From: Acidobacteriota bacterium | Lineage (GTDB): Bacteria > Acidobacteriota > Thermoanaerobaculia > UBA5066 > Gp7-AA6 | Reading direction: 5' to 3' | Assembly: GCA_027307335.1 (NCBI GenBank) | Contig: DAHUXD010000060.1 | Span: forward strand, 62,001-126,000 | DNA: 64,000 nt | Shown: one piece after another, positions 17,455-26,213 of the stretch | How the letters are laid out: every line of letters starts with the position of its first letter | How positions within the stretch are numbered: position 1 is the first letter of the stretch | Program-made: the position numbers and the translations under genes | The notes under the pieces: model-generated | What the model was told of the DNA's origin: nothing | The model's database searches: none | The model's input: the letters and a program-made list of their open reading frames with translations, nothing else

Positions 17455-18012
17455 ATGCCTTCTCGCTGGTCCGAACAGGAGCACGGGCTCCTCCGGGCGC
17501 TCGACGCGGCCGCCTCGGCCCCCACGGCGGCCGCCGTCCTCTCGCGCATCGCGGCCCGCGTCCTCGCGACGCTGGCGCGGGCGCCGGGCGAGATCGAGGC
17601 CTGGGAGGCCGTTCCGCTCGACGTGTACGGGCCGCTGCCTCCCGGCGTCGGGTCGAGCTGGGTGTTCGCGCTGCGGCGCGGCGTCGCGACGGGTCCCGAG
17701 CGTCACCCCAACAGCCGGCAGCGGATGTTCAGCTGGTCGGGCGGCGGCGACTTCCAGGTGCACGACGGCGGCCGCTGGGTCTCTCACCGCCTCCCGGTGG
17801 ATCGCGGCGCGCCGCTCGAGGAGCGCTGGCTCTCGATCCCGCCCGACACGTGGCACCAGGGCGTGGTCGGCGACGAGGACTGGGTCGTCGTCTCCTTTCA
17901 CACGGTGCCGAAGGCGGAGCTCGTCGAGGAGCGGCCGGATCCCGAGGACCCGGACCCGTTCCACCCGAGCCGCACGCGCCGGCGGAAGTACGCCGAGGTG
18001 GCGCAGCCGTAA
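17455..18012 (+). CDS. Cupin-fold protein of unknown function
   Basis: A 185-residue protein. The first 60 residues are helical (LLRALDAAASAPTAAAVLSR). The rest forms a cupin barrel: RHPNSRQRMFSWSGGGDFQV gives the first motif (His, then strand) and WLSIPPDTWHQGVVG with a later SFHTV gives the second. Possible metal ligands are the His in ERHPNS, the His in TWHQ and the His in SFHT. No signal peptide. The ATG at 17455 is the first start giving this fold. The gene ends six bases from the convergent transglutaminase stop. Confidence 0.65.
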   Translation: MPSRWSEQEHGLLRALDAAASAPTAAAVLSRIAARVLATLARAPGEIEAWEAVPLDVYGPLPPGVGSSWVFALRRGVATGPERHPNSRQRMFSWSGGGDFQVHDGGRWVSHRLPVDRGAPLEERWLSIPPDTWHQGVVGDEDWVVVSFHTVPKAELVEERPDPEDPDPFHPSRTRRRKYAEVAQP

Positions 18013-18018
18013 ATCGGG

Positions 18019-19104
18019 TTACGCCACTTCCTTCGACGTAATCTCGTACTGGAAGCTGGCCGGATCGAGGCAGTCGAGGCGGCCCTCGGCGGTCTCCGCC
18101 TGCGGATACATGAAGAACACGAGCGGCGGTCCGCTCGCGCCCGGCAGCGCCACCTCGTGGGCGAAGTTGTACGCCATCCAGTTCATCTCCCAGGAGCCGA
18201 AGAGCCGGGCGCGCGCCTTCGCGACCATCGCATCGTCGATCGGGCGGTTTCCGGGCGGCTCCTCGAGGACGACCTTGCGCACGTCCGCCGGGTCGACCGG
18301 GACCCAGCGTCCCTCGAGGTAGACCTCGGCGCGGCAGTGCTGCGCTTTGGTGACGTTTTCGGTCGCGGCGCCGAGGCTCTTGTAGCCGAGCGCCGAGGAC
18401 GCGACGCGGATGCCGTAGACGTCGCGCGCCGGGAGGCCGGAGGCGCGGGCGAGCGCGACGTAGAGCGCGTTCAAGTCCGCGCACTTGCCGCCGAGGTTCT
18501 TCGTCTCGAGCATCGACGCGACGTTGCCGATCCCGCAGCCCTTGACCTTCGGATCGCGAAAGGTGTTGTCGACGAGCCACTCGTAGAGCGCCCGGGCCTT
18601 CTCGACGTCGGTCTTCGCGCCGATCGTCGCGCTCTCGGCGGTGGACTTCACGAGCCCGTCCGTCGGCATGTAGGCGCTCGAGCGGAGGAAGTGCCGGAGC
18701 TCGGCGGGCGTCGCGGCGGGCGAGGCGGGGGGGGCCGTCGGATCGACGGCGTAGTCGCGCGTCTGCACGCGGCTCGTCAGCGTGAGCACCGGCTTCGCGC
18801 CGTCGCGGAACACGGCGGAGACGATGCCGAGCGCGTCCTCCTTCCGGTCGACGAGCTCGGCCTTGCCGCCATCGGCCCGGAAGTCGTTCGAGAGGGTCCT
18901 CTGAAACGGCGTCTCGCCGATGAGCGCGGCCGGGAGCCAGACCCGGGTCGAGCCCGCCGGCTTCAGGATCTCGGCGCGGGTCGTGACCTCGAAGGTGCGC
19001 CACGGGCCGGTCGTCGCCGCGCGCGCGAACAGGAGTTTCGACCCCGGGAAGGCGAGCGCCGCCGAGGCGGCGCCGGCGGTGCGGATGAAAACGCGGCGAT
19101 TCAT
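18019..19104 (-). CDS. Exported transglutaminase-like cysteine protease family protein
   Basis: A 361-residue protein with a twin-arginine-like signal (NRRVFIRTAGAASAALAF). The catalytic triad of the transglutaminase core is visible: Cys208 in GGKCADLNALYVALAR, His in KAQHCRAEVYLEGRW and Asp in VPVDPADV. These domains in bacteria usually cut or cross-link peptides, or process envelope proteins. It faces the cupin gene on one side (gap six bases) and is divergent from the DUF3943 gene on the other. The start ATG at 19104 keeps the RR motif at residues 3-4. Confidence 0.88.
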   Translation of the reverse strand: MNRRVFIRTAGAASAALAFPGSKLLFARAATTGPWRTFEVTTRAEILKPAGSTRVWLPAALIGETPFQRTLSNDFRADGGKAELVDRKEDALGIVSAVFRDGAKPVLTLTSRVQTRDYAVDPTAPPASPAATPAELRHFLRSSAYMPTDGLVKSTAESATIGAKTDVEKARALYEWLVDNTFRDPKVKGCGIGNVASMLETKNLGGKCADLNALYVALARASGLPARDVYGIRVASSALGYKSLGAATENVTKAQHCRAEVYLEGRWVPVDPADVRKVVLEEPPGNRPIDDAMVAKARARLFGSWEMNWMAYNFAHEVALPGASGPPLVFFMYPQAETAEGRLDCLDPASFQYEITSKEVA

Positions 19105-19182
19105 GCGGAGCCTCCCTGATGCAAAAGCATTACCAGAGGGAATCTATATTGATCGCGGGCCGCGCGGAGCGGCCCCCGGACG

Positions 19183-20739
19183 ATGGCGACGCGATGGCGG
19201 CCCTGGGCGCGAGGATTCCCGCGGGCGGGCGCCGCCCTGCTCGCCGCCGGACTCCTCGTTCCGGCGAGCGGCGCGGCGGGGGAGCCGCCGTTCTCGCTCT
19301 TCGCGGGTCCGGGCGGCGATTCCCCGGGGGAGTTTCGTCTCGGCGCGCGGCCGTGGTTTGCCCCGCTGCCGGCCGGCGGCATCGTCGTGCCGGCGCCCTG
19401 GACGAGCGTTGTCGGCGAGACCGACCGGTCCTCCCCGCCGGCAACCCCCCGGCCGAACCGTTTCGTCCTCGCCGCCGGCGAGCTTGCGCTCGGCATTCTC
19501 GTTCCCTGGGTGTACGACCGCTACATCGCCGACGAGGACTTCGCGCGCATCTCGTGGCACACCGTCAGCGAGAACTTCAAGGCGGGCTTCGGCTTCGACC
19601 GCGACGACTTCGACACGAACCAGTCGTACCACCCCTACCACGGAAGCCTCTTCTTCGAGGCGGGCCGGTCGAACGGCTACACCTACTGGGAGTCGGGCCT
19701 CTTCGCGCTCGCGGGCAGTTTCATCTGGGAATGCTGCATGGAGAACGACCGCCCGTCGATCAACGACCTGGTGAACACGACGCTCGGCGGCATGACGCGC
19801 GGCGAAGTGCAGCACCGCCTCTCGATCATGGTGCTCGACACCACCGCGACCGGGAGCGAGCGGGTCTTCCGGGAGATCGGGGCCGCGATCCTGAATCCGA
19901 TCGGCGCGATCACGCGCCTCGCCGACGGCGACATGGGCCGCGTGTACCCCAACCCCGAGGAGCGCTATCCCTCGGGCTTCGCGCTCTCGGTCGACGTCGG
20001 GTACCGGCACGTCGAGGAGGCCGAGCACGAGAACCAGGCGCTCATCACGGTCGACGCCCGCTACGGCGACCCGTTCGCCGGCGACGTGGAGAAGCCGTTC
20101 GACTCGTTCTGGGCCGCCATGGACATCGATTTCCCGAACCACCAGCCGATCACCCGCTTCGAGGAGCGCGGGATTCTCCGGGGCTGGGACCTGAACGACC
20201 GAGCCGCGGAGACCCGTCACCTCTTCCAGGTGACGCAGGACTACGAGTACTTCAACAACGCCGCCGAGGTCTTCGGCGCGCAGATGTTCAGCGCGGGCGT
20301 CCTCTCGCGTTATGCGCTCGGCAACGGCGTGTACGCGGCCGCGGAGCTCGACGCCTCCGTGATCCCGCTCGCGGGCGTGAAGACCATCGACTTCGAGAAT
20401 CCGGAGACCGGGCGCAACTACGACTACGGCCCGGGCGGGGGCGTTCGGGCGGGGGTGCGGATCTACCTCGGCGGGCGCGAGCTCCTCGACGTCGGCTACG
20501 GCGTGGCGTGGATCGCCACCGTCAACGGGTTCTCCGACGACAGCACGCTGCAGTTCTTCCGCGCGGAGGCGACGGTCCCGGTCGCGGGGTGGTTCGGAGT
20601 GGGCGGAGGGTATCGCTGGTACAGCCGGAAGACGAGCTACTCGAACGGATTCTTCGAGCCGCGGCAGACCCAGTCGGAGTGGCGCGTCTTCCTGAGCTTC
20701 GCGTTCGGCGCCGAGGGCCTCCGCGCGCCGAGGGACTGA
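19183..20739 (+). CDS. DUF3943 outer-membrane protein
   Basis: A 518-residue exported protein (Arg-containing signal, hydrophobic stretch to about residue 30). The DUF3943 core is recognised by NQSYHPYHGSLFFEAGRSNG, WESGLFALAGSFIWECCMEN and RPSINDLVNTTLGGMTRGE. The second half consists of alternating strands ending in FLSFAFG, as in outer-membrane beta barrels. Function unknown. It has its own promoter region facing the transglutaminase gene, and the amidohydrolase gene follows 62 bp later. Confidence 0.75.
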   Translation: MATRWRPWARGFPRAGAALLAAGLLVPASGAAGEPPFSLFAGPGGDSPGEFRLGARPWFAPLPAGGIVVPAPWTSVVGETDRSSPPATPRPNRFVLAAGELALGILVPWVYDRYIADEDFARISWHTVSENFKAGFGFDRDDFDTNQSYHPYHGSLFFEAGRSNGYTYWESGLFALAGSFIWECCMENDRPSINDLVNTTLGGMTRGEVQHRLSIMVLDTTATGSERVFREIGAAILNPIGAITRLADGDMGRVYPNPEERYPSGFALSVDVGYRHVEEAEHENQALITVDARYGDPFAGDVEKPFDSFWAAMDIDFPNHQPITRFEERGILRGWDLNDRAAETRHLFQVTQDYEYFNNAAEVFGAQMFSAGVLSRYALGNGVYAAAELDASVIPLAGVKTIDFENPETGRNYDYGPGGGVRAGVRIYLGGRELLDVGYGVAWIATVNGFSDDSTLQFFRAEATVPVAGWFGVGGGYRWYSRKTSYSNGFFEPRQTQSEWRVFLSFAFGAEGLRAPRD

Positions 20740-20801
20740 ACCGTCTGGCGGCCCGGGCGCCGTTGTGGTGTGATCGCCGCACCATCGCTGGAGGAAAACG
20801 C

Positions 20802-22064
20802 ATGAAGGTCCCTCGCGCCGTCCTGTCTCTCGGCGTGTGGCTCGGGGCCGCCGTTCTGTCCGCCCAGGTCACCGCGATCCGCGCCGGGCGGCTCGTCGAC
20901 CCGGCGACGGGCGCGACGACCCGCAACGCCGTGATCCTGGTCGAGGGCGGGAAGATCAAGGCGGTCGGTCCGTCGGTCGCGGTCCCGCCGAACGCCCGGA
21001 TCGTCGATCTCTCCGGGAAGACGGTGCTGCCCGGCCTCTTCGACGTCCACACGCACCTCTGCCTCGGGATCAAGACGCAGGGCGGCAACGGGCTGCCGGA
21101 GCTGCTCCGGTCGCTGCTCGCCGCGACGGCCATCGAGACCGACGCGTATCGGGCGATCCAGGGCGTCGCGAACGCGCGCGACATGCTGCGCGCCGGCTTC
21201 ACGACCGTTCGCGACGTCGGCAACGCGGGGAACTACGCCGACACGGCGCTGCGCCGCGCGGTCGAGGACGGGCTCGTGCCCGGCCCGACGATCGTCAACG
21301 CCGGACGGATCATTACTCCCTACGGCGGGCAGTACCACGGCCTTCCGCCCACGCGGGCCGACATCGCGCAGCCGGAGTACCTCTACGCGGACACGCCCGA
21401 CGAGATGCGGAAGGCGGTCCGCGAGAACATCGCGTTCGGCGCGACGGTCATCAAGATCGTCGTGGACGATCAGCCCTATCTCTACTCGGTCGAGGACGTG
21501 AAGACGCTCGTGCGCGAGGCCGCGGCGGGAGGGCTGAAGGTCGCGGCGCACTGCGCAACCGACGCGGGGGCGAAGATCGCGGCCGAGGGCGGCGTCGCGT
21601 CCGTCGAGCACGCCTATCGGGCGACGACGCCGACGCTCGAGCTGATGAAGTCGAAGGGCACGTTTCTGGTCGGGACCGACTTCACCCGGCAGGCGGCTCA
21701 CGAGATGGGAATGGACGAGTACCACGGCTGGGTCGTCGATCGCCTGAAGCGGGCGTACGCCGTCGGCGTGCCCGTGGCGTTCGGGACGGACGTCGTCTTC
21801 GAAATGCCGGGGGAGACGCGCGGCACGCTGTCGATCGAGTTCGTCACGAGCTTCGTCGAAGCCGGCGTGGCGCCGGCGCAGATCCTCCGGGCGATGACCG
21901 TCGACGCGGCGAAGCTGCTCGGCATGGAGAAGGAGCGCGGCGCGATCGCGCCCGGCTACTTCGCCGACATCGTCGCGGCGGACGCCAACCCGCTGGAACA
22001 GATCGATGCGGTGCGGCACGTGAGCTTCGTGATGAAGGGTGGAGTCATCATCCGCAACGACTGA
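20802..22064 (+). CDS. Exported metal-dependent amidohydrolase (imidazolonepropionase-like)
   Basis: A 420-residue amidohydrolase with a signal peptide (about residues 1-21). The metal centre shows DVHTH (HxH), AAHCATD and SVEHAY histidines and the catalytic Asp in FGTDVVF; C-terminal DIVAADANPLEQI is the typical small beta domain of this superfamily. Related secreted enzymes cleave Xaa-Pro or Xaa-Arg dipeptides or organophosphates; the substrate here is unknown. The ATG at 20802 follows GGAGGAAAACGC, which separates it from the much longer overlapping frame upstream. Confidence 0.9.
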   Translation: MKVPRAVLSLGVWLGAAVLSAQVTAIRAGRLVDPATGATTRNAVILVEGGKIKAVGPSVAVPPNARIVDLSGKTVLPGLFDVHTHLCLGIKTQGGNGLPELLRSLLAATAIETDAYRAIQGVANARDMLRAGFTTVRDVGNAGNYADTALRRAVEDGLVPGPTIVNAGRIITPYGGQYHGLPPTRADIAQPEYLYADTPDEMRKAVRENIAFGATVIKIVVDDQPYLYSVEDVKTLVREAAAGGLKVAAHCATDAGAKIAAEGGVASVEHAYRATTPTLELMKSKGTFLVGTDFTRQAAHEMGMDEYHGWVVDRLKRAYAVGVPVAFGTDVVFEMPGETRGTLSIEFVTSFVEAGVAPAQILRAMTVDAAKLLGMEKERGAIAPGYFADIVAADANPLEQIDAVRHVSFVMKGGVIIRND

Positions 22065-22093
22065 TCGAGCCGCCGCGGCAGCCTGATAAGACG

Positions 22094-22129
22094 TCACCCC
22101 TCTCCCTCCGGAAGAGGGGGTAGGGGTGA
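22094..22129. terminator. Hairpin between convergent amidohydrolase and glpK genes
   Basis: TCACCCCT (22094-22101) pairs with AGGGGTGA (22122-22129), and the inner CTCCCTC/GAGGGGG extends the stem around CGGAA. It sits in the 69-bp convergent gap and may stop transcription from both sides. The CCCCTCTCCCTCCGG core is of a kind often repeated in GC-rich genomes. Confidence 0.55.
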
Positions 22130-22133
22130 GGGG

Positions 22134-23657
22134 TTAGGTGTCGCCGACCCTTTCCTCCTCCACCCACTCCCGCGTCCGCTCCACCGCCCGCTGCCACCCG
22201 CGGTAGGCCGACTCGCGGCGGTCGTTCGACCAGGACGGCTCGAAGGTGCGCTCCGCCTTCCAGAGCCGGCGCAGCGCGTCGGTCGAGTCGAAGGCGCCCA
22301 CCGCGAGTCCGGCCGCGAACGCCGCCCCGAGCGCGGTCGTCTCGCGGACCGCGGGGCGAACGACCGGGATGCCCAGCACGTCCGCCTGGAGCTGCATGAG
22401 GAAGTCGTTGGCGCTCGCGCCGCCGTCCGCCTTCAGCGCCGAGAGCGGATGTCCCCCGTCGGACGCCATCGCGTCCGCCACGTCGCGCGTCTGGAAGGCG
22501 ATCGCCTCCCGCGTCGCGCGCACGAGGTGGGCGCGGCTCGCGAACCGCGTGAGCCCCACGATCGCGCCCCGGGCGCGCATGTCCCAGTACGGCGCGAAGA
22601 GTCCCGAGAATGCGGGCACGAAATAGACGCCGCCGGCGTCGGGCACGCTCGCCGCGATCGCCTCGGTCTCGTCCGCAGCCGCGATGAGACCGAGTCCGTC
22701 GCGGAGCCACTGGACCGCGGCGCCCGAGATCGCGACGGACCCCTCGAGCGCGTAGGCCCGGGCGCCGTCACCGGACGCCGCCGCCGTCGCGAGGAGGCCC
22801 GCGGCGCTCGCGGCCGGACGATCGCCGACGTGCTCGAGCAGGAAGGAGCCGGTGCCGTAGGTGTTCTTGGCCTCTCCCCTCGAGAAGCAGGCCTGTCCGA
22901 AGAGCGCCGCCTGCTGGTCGCCGAGATCGCCGCAGACCGGGACCGCCGCGGCGAAGGGGCCGCCGGCCGCCGTGCGGCCGTACGGCTCGCGCGCGATCGA
23001 CGGCCGGATCGCCGCCAGCGTCTCCTCCGGCACGCCGAAGCGCTCCAGCAGGACCGCGTCCCACGCGAGGCTCTCGAGGCCGCACAGCATCGTCCTCGAC
23101 GCGTTCGTCGGATCGGTGACGTGGGCGCCGCCGTCGGGTCCGCCCGTCAGGTTCCAGACGAGCCAGCTGTCGATCGTGCCGAAGAGCAGCCGGCCCGCGC
23201 GGGCCAGCGCGCGGACGCGCGGCTCGTGATCGAGGAGCCAGCGCATCTTCGTCGCCGAGAAGTAGGTCGAGATCGGCAGCCCGGTGCGCCGCCGCACGTC
23301 GTCCTCCTGGCCGCTTTCGATCGCGGCGCGGCACGCGTCCGCCGTGCGCGTGTCCTGCCAGACGATCGCGTTCGCCGCCGGCCGGCCGTCGGCCCGGTCC
23401 CACGCGACGACCGTCTCGCGCTGGTTGGTGATGCCGACGGCGAGGAGCCGCCCCTCGGGCGCGCTGCGGAGCGCCTCGAAGACGACCTCGTCGACCCGCT
23501 CGCGGATCTCGACCGGATCGTGCTCGACCCACCCCGGGCGCGGGAAGATCTGCTCGTGCTCGCGATAGGCCGAGGCCACCGGCCGGCCATCCGGGTCGAA
23601 CAGGATGCAGCGCGTGCCGGTCGTTCCCTGGTCGATCGCGGCGAGGAGGTCGGGCAT
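22134..23657 (-). CDS. glpK: Glycerol kinase
   Basis: Phosphorylates glycerol with ATP to glycerol 3-phosphate. The 507 residues match the normal family length. FGGY-kinase landmarks are the phosphate-1 loop IDQGTTGTR (about 8-16), GITNQRE, the substrate loop WQDTRTADAC, and the second-domain GYGTGSF-like sequence NTYGTGSFLLEH followed by the adenosine motif KADGGASANDFLMQ. No glycerol facilitator or GlpD gene is adjacent. It starts 10 bp after the MFS transporter stop, so the two form an operon, and the transporter may be linked to a polyol or phosphorylated substrate. Confidence 0.95.
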   Translation of the reverse strand: MPDLLAAIDQGTTGTRCILFDPDGRPVASAYREHEQIFPRPGWVEHDPVEIRERVDEVVFEALRSAPEGRLLAVGITNQRETVVAWDRADGRPAANAIVWQDTRTADACRAAIESGQEDDVRRRTGLPISTYFSATKMRWLLDHEPRVRALARAGRLLFGTIDSWLVWNLTGGPDGGAHVTDPTNASRTMLCGLESLAWDAVLLERFGVPEETLAAIRPSIAREPYGRTAAGGPFAAAVPVCGDLGDQQAALFGQACFSRGEAKNTYGTGSFLLEHVGDRPAASAAGLLATAAASGDGARAYALEGSVAISGAAVQWLRDGLGLIAAADETEAIAASVPDAGGVYFVPAFSGLFAPYWDMRARGAIVGLTRFASRAHLVRATREAIAFQTRDVADAMASDGGHPLSALKADGGASANDFLMQLQADVLGIPVVRPAVRETTALGAAFAAGLAVGAFDSTDALRRLWKAERTFEPSWSNDRRESAYRGWQRAVERTREWVEEERVGDT

Positions 23658-23667
23658 GCCGCCGATC

Positions 23668-25230
23668 CTATCGACTCTTTCGCCGCTTGCCCCTCACCCC
23701 GATCGCGCCGCAGGCTCCGCCGAGGAACGCGAGCCCCGCGCAGAGGAGATTGACGTCGCGGAACGCCGCCTCGACTCCCCGGACGACGCCCTCGCGCACC
23801 GCGCGCGCCTCCTCCGGCGTCGCGTCCGGCGGCGGCTCGAGGGCGCCGAGGCGCGTGCGCTCTCCGTGGACGCGCTGCCGGACGGCGGGAGAGACGCGCG
23901 CGGCGTCGAGCCGCCGCGACAGCTCGCTCTCGAACGCCCCGATCGCGACGATCCCGAAGCCCGCCACGGCGAGGAGCGCGGCGAGGCGCGCGATGGCGTT
24001 GTTGATGCCCGAGGCGGTTCCCTGGTCGCCGCGATCGACGGAGTTCAAGACCGTCGTCGTCAGCGGGGCCACCGCGGTGCCGATGCCGAGGCCGACCACG
24101 AGGAGGCCCGGCAGGAGGGACACGGCGTAGCTCGCGTCCGGCGGCAGCAGCGCGATCAGGAGGAACCCGGCGCCGACGACGAGCGGTCCGACCGTCAGCG
24201 GCATTCGCGGCCCGATCCGGTCGGCGACGGCGCCCGCTCGGCGGGACAGCGCGGCGACGACGACGACGAGCGGGAGGAGCGAGGCCCCGGACGCGGCGGG
24301 GGAGTAGCCGCGCGCCTGGATCAGGACGAACGGCAGGAAGAAGAACATCGCCGCGAGCGCCCCGTAGATCAGGAGCGTCAGCAGATTGACGGCCGCGAAG
24401 GTCCGGCGCCGGAAGAGGCCGAGCGGCACCATGGGGGCGGCGGCGCGGCGCTCGATCCGGAGGAACGCGCCGAGGGCGGCCGCGCCGGCGGCCATCGACC
24501 CCCACGAGCGCGGGTTCGCGATGCCCGCCGTCGGGGTCTCGATCAGTCCGAAGACGATGAGGGCCAGGGCCGTCGTGACCGCGACGGCGCCGGCGACGTC
24601 GAGCTCGCGCTTCGAGGCGCCGCGCGTCTCCCGCACCCGTCGCGCCGCGATCCCGAGCACGGCCGCGGCGATCGGGAGGTTGATGATGAAGACGGCCCGC
24701 CACGAGATCGCCTGCACCAGCCAACCGCCGAGCGCGGGTCCGATCGCGATGCCGATCGACGTCAGCGCCGACCAGGCGCCGACGGCCTTGCCGCGCTCCT
24801 GCTCGGAGTATGCGGCGCCCAGCATCGCGAGGCTCGAGGGCACGAGCAGCGCCCCGCCGACGCCCTGCACGGCGCGCGCGGCGATCAGCCAGCGGATCCC
24901 GGGCGCGACGCCGCAGCCGAGCGACGCGGCCGCGAAGACGATCGTCCCGAGGAGGAAGATGCGCTTGCGCCCGAAGCGGTCGGCGAGGGCGCCGCCGACG
25001 AGCACGAGCGCGGACAGGAACAGCTGGTAGGCCTCGACGATCCACTGCGCGCTCGACACGCTCGCGCCGAGCTCGCGCTGCAGCACCGGCAGCGCCACGC
25101 TCACGACGCTGCCGTCGATGAACGCCATGCTCGACCCGAGGACGGACGCGGCGAGCACCCAGGGACCGGCCGCCTTCGGTCCGGCGGCTCCGGACGAGCC
25201 CGGTCCCGACCTTCGCGAGGGAGACGACAT
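23668..25230 (-). CDS. MFS transporter, EmrB/QacA (DHA2) family
   Basis: A 520-residue proton-driven exporter with about 14 hydrophobic helices. Landmarks are FIDGSVVSVALPVLQRELG in helix 1 (motif D1), LADRFGRKRIFLLG (motif A) and GIAIGPALGGWLVQ (motif C), all characteristic of drug:H+ antiporter family 2. A charged loop near residues 430-470 is followed by a last helix pair and a Lys/Arg-rich tail. It precedes glpK by 10 bp on the same strand. The substrate cannot be predicted. Confidence 0.88.
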   Translation of the reverse strand: MSSPSRRSGPGSSGAAGPKAAGPWVLAASVLGSSMAFIDGSVVSVALPVLQRELGASVSSAQWIVEAYQLFLSALVLVGGALADRFGRKRIFLLGTIVFAAASLGCGVAPGIRWLIAARAVQGVGGALLVPSSLAMLGAAYSEQERGKAVGAWSALTSIGIAIGPALGGWLVQAISWRAVFIINLPIAAAVLGIAARRVRETRGASKRELDVAGAVAVTTALALIVFGLIETPTAGIANPRSWGSMAAGAAALGAFLRIERRAAAPMVPLGLFRRRTFAAVNLLTLLIYGALAAMFFFLPFVLIQARGYSPAASGASLLPLVVVVAALSRRAGAVADRIGPRMPLTVGPLVVGAGFLLIALLPPDASYAVSLLPGLLVVGLGIGTAVAPLTTTVLNSVDRGDQGTASGINNAIARLAALLAVAGFGIVAIGAFESELSRRLDAARVSPAVRQRVHGERTRLGALEPPPDATPEEARAVREGVVRGVEAAFRDVNLLCAGLAFLGGACGAIGVRGKRRKSR

Positions 25231-25599
25231 CGACGCGCCGGCTCAGCGGCCGGCGGGCTCGTGGCCCGCGATGGCGTCCCCCACGGAGCGGGACACTCCA
25301 CCATCTTTCGAGAACGGGAGCCGCATGCGGCGGAACGGTGCAACTTGGCTGCCAGGCCGCATGGCTCGCGGATTGCACGCCTCTCGCCCGATGAGAGTGA
25401 TCCCCATCCCCGGACACGCGGGCTGGCCAGGGCGCTCCCGGATCGCGGCGCCGGTTCCGGCTCTGAAGGTCCAGCCGGGGCGGGTCGAGTTCTTCTTGTG
25501 AGCGCCGTCAGAGACGGCTCGCGCCCGAGAGGAGAGGTTTAAAGAGGAGAGGCGAGTTCGGGATCAGCGAGGGAGGCAGCCCGGTTCCACCGGGCCACG
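25231..25599. other. Intergenic stretch without a recognisable gene
   Basis: About 370 bp between the divergent MFS and VOC genes. Frames are open in places because of the high GC content, but none codes for a domain I recognise and none has a ribosome-binding site. I see no clear terminator or operator. Confidence 0.5.
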
Positions 25600-25653
25600 G
25601 ATACGGGATGCGGGATGCGGAATCGTCGGATTTCGCATCTCGGATCTCGCATC
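25600..25653. repeat. 54-bp imperfect palindrome
   Basis: Arms of 25 bp (25600-25624 and 25629-25653; 20 of 25 matches) around GTCG. Each arm is itself built from short GATNCGNGAT-type units (GATACGGGATGCGGGATGCGG on the left). It lies 32 bp before the VOC gene and could form a strong cruciform or RNA hairpin. Confidence 0.7.
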
Positions 25654-25685
25654 GAATCTGCCTCGCCCCGAGGTGGAGGAGAGCG

Positions 25686-26105
25686 ATGCCGCTGCTGCCC
25701 AATGGCGGGCGGAAGCCGGCCCGTCCGGCGCTCGGCTCGGGAGAAGCCGTCGCGACGGTACGGGTCAAGGACGTCCGCGCTGCGCGAAAGTTCTACGAAG
25801 ACGTGCTCGGCCTGAAGCCCTCGCCGGACCGCACCGGCGACGCGTTCGCGTACGAAGGCGCGCGCTCGCGCGTGTTCGTGTACGCGTCGCCGATCGCGGA
25901 TCAGGCGCCGCCGACCTCGGTCACCTGGGTCTGCGACGACGTGGACGCGACGGTCGGGAGCCTGCGGGCTCGGGGCGTTCGGTTCGAGCACTACGACATG
26001 CCGGGCGTGCGGCGCGAGGGCGACGTGCACGTCGCCGGCCGGATGCGGGCCGCGTGGTTCCGCGATCCGGACGGGAACGTGCTGGCCATCGTCAGCAGCG
26101 GGTAG
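25686..26105 (+). CDS. VOC-family (glyoxalase/bleomycin-resistance fold) protein
   Basis: A 139-residue protein with one vicinal-oxygen-chelate domain: VATVRVKDVRAARKFYEDVL (first strand-helix unit with KDV..A..FYEDVLGL) and WFRDPDGNVLAIV (last strand with the conserved DPDGN). Such proteins are metal-dependent lyases, dioxygenases or binding proteins acting as dimers. The glutamate that usually closes the last strand as a metal ligand (DPDGNxxxxxE) is not visible, so this may be a non-catalytic member. The ATG at 25686 follows GGAGGAGAGCG. Confidence 0.82.
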   Translation: MPLLPNGGRKPARPALGSGEAVATVRVKDVRAARKFYEDVLGLKPSPDRTGDAFAYEGARSRVFVYASPIADQAPPTSVTWVCDDVDATVGSLRARGVRFEHYDMPGVRREGDVHVAGRMRAAWFRDPDGNVLAIVSSG

Positions 26106-26119
26106 TCACCGTCCGTCTC

Positions 26120-26204
26120 GTCGTCCCGAGGCCGTGGGGCCGAGGGATCCCTTTCAAGTCGCGGCGTCGCTTCGAAAGAGATCCCTCGCTCCGCTCGGGA
26201 TGAC
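26120..26204. repeat. Dispersed palindromic repeat, copy 2 (convergent junction)
   Basis: Outer arms GTCGTCCCGAG (26120-26130) and CTCGGGATGAC (26194-26204) and inner GAGGGATCCCTTTC / GAAAGAGATCCCTC parallel copy 1 at 17247-17338 in order and orientation. It fills the gap between the convergent VOC and SLH genes. Confidence 0.75.
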
Positions 26205-26213
26205 AAAGAGGCC

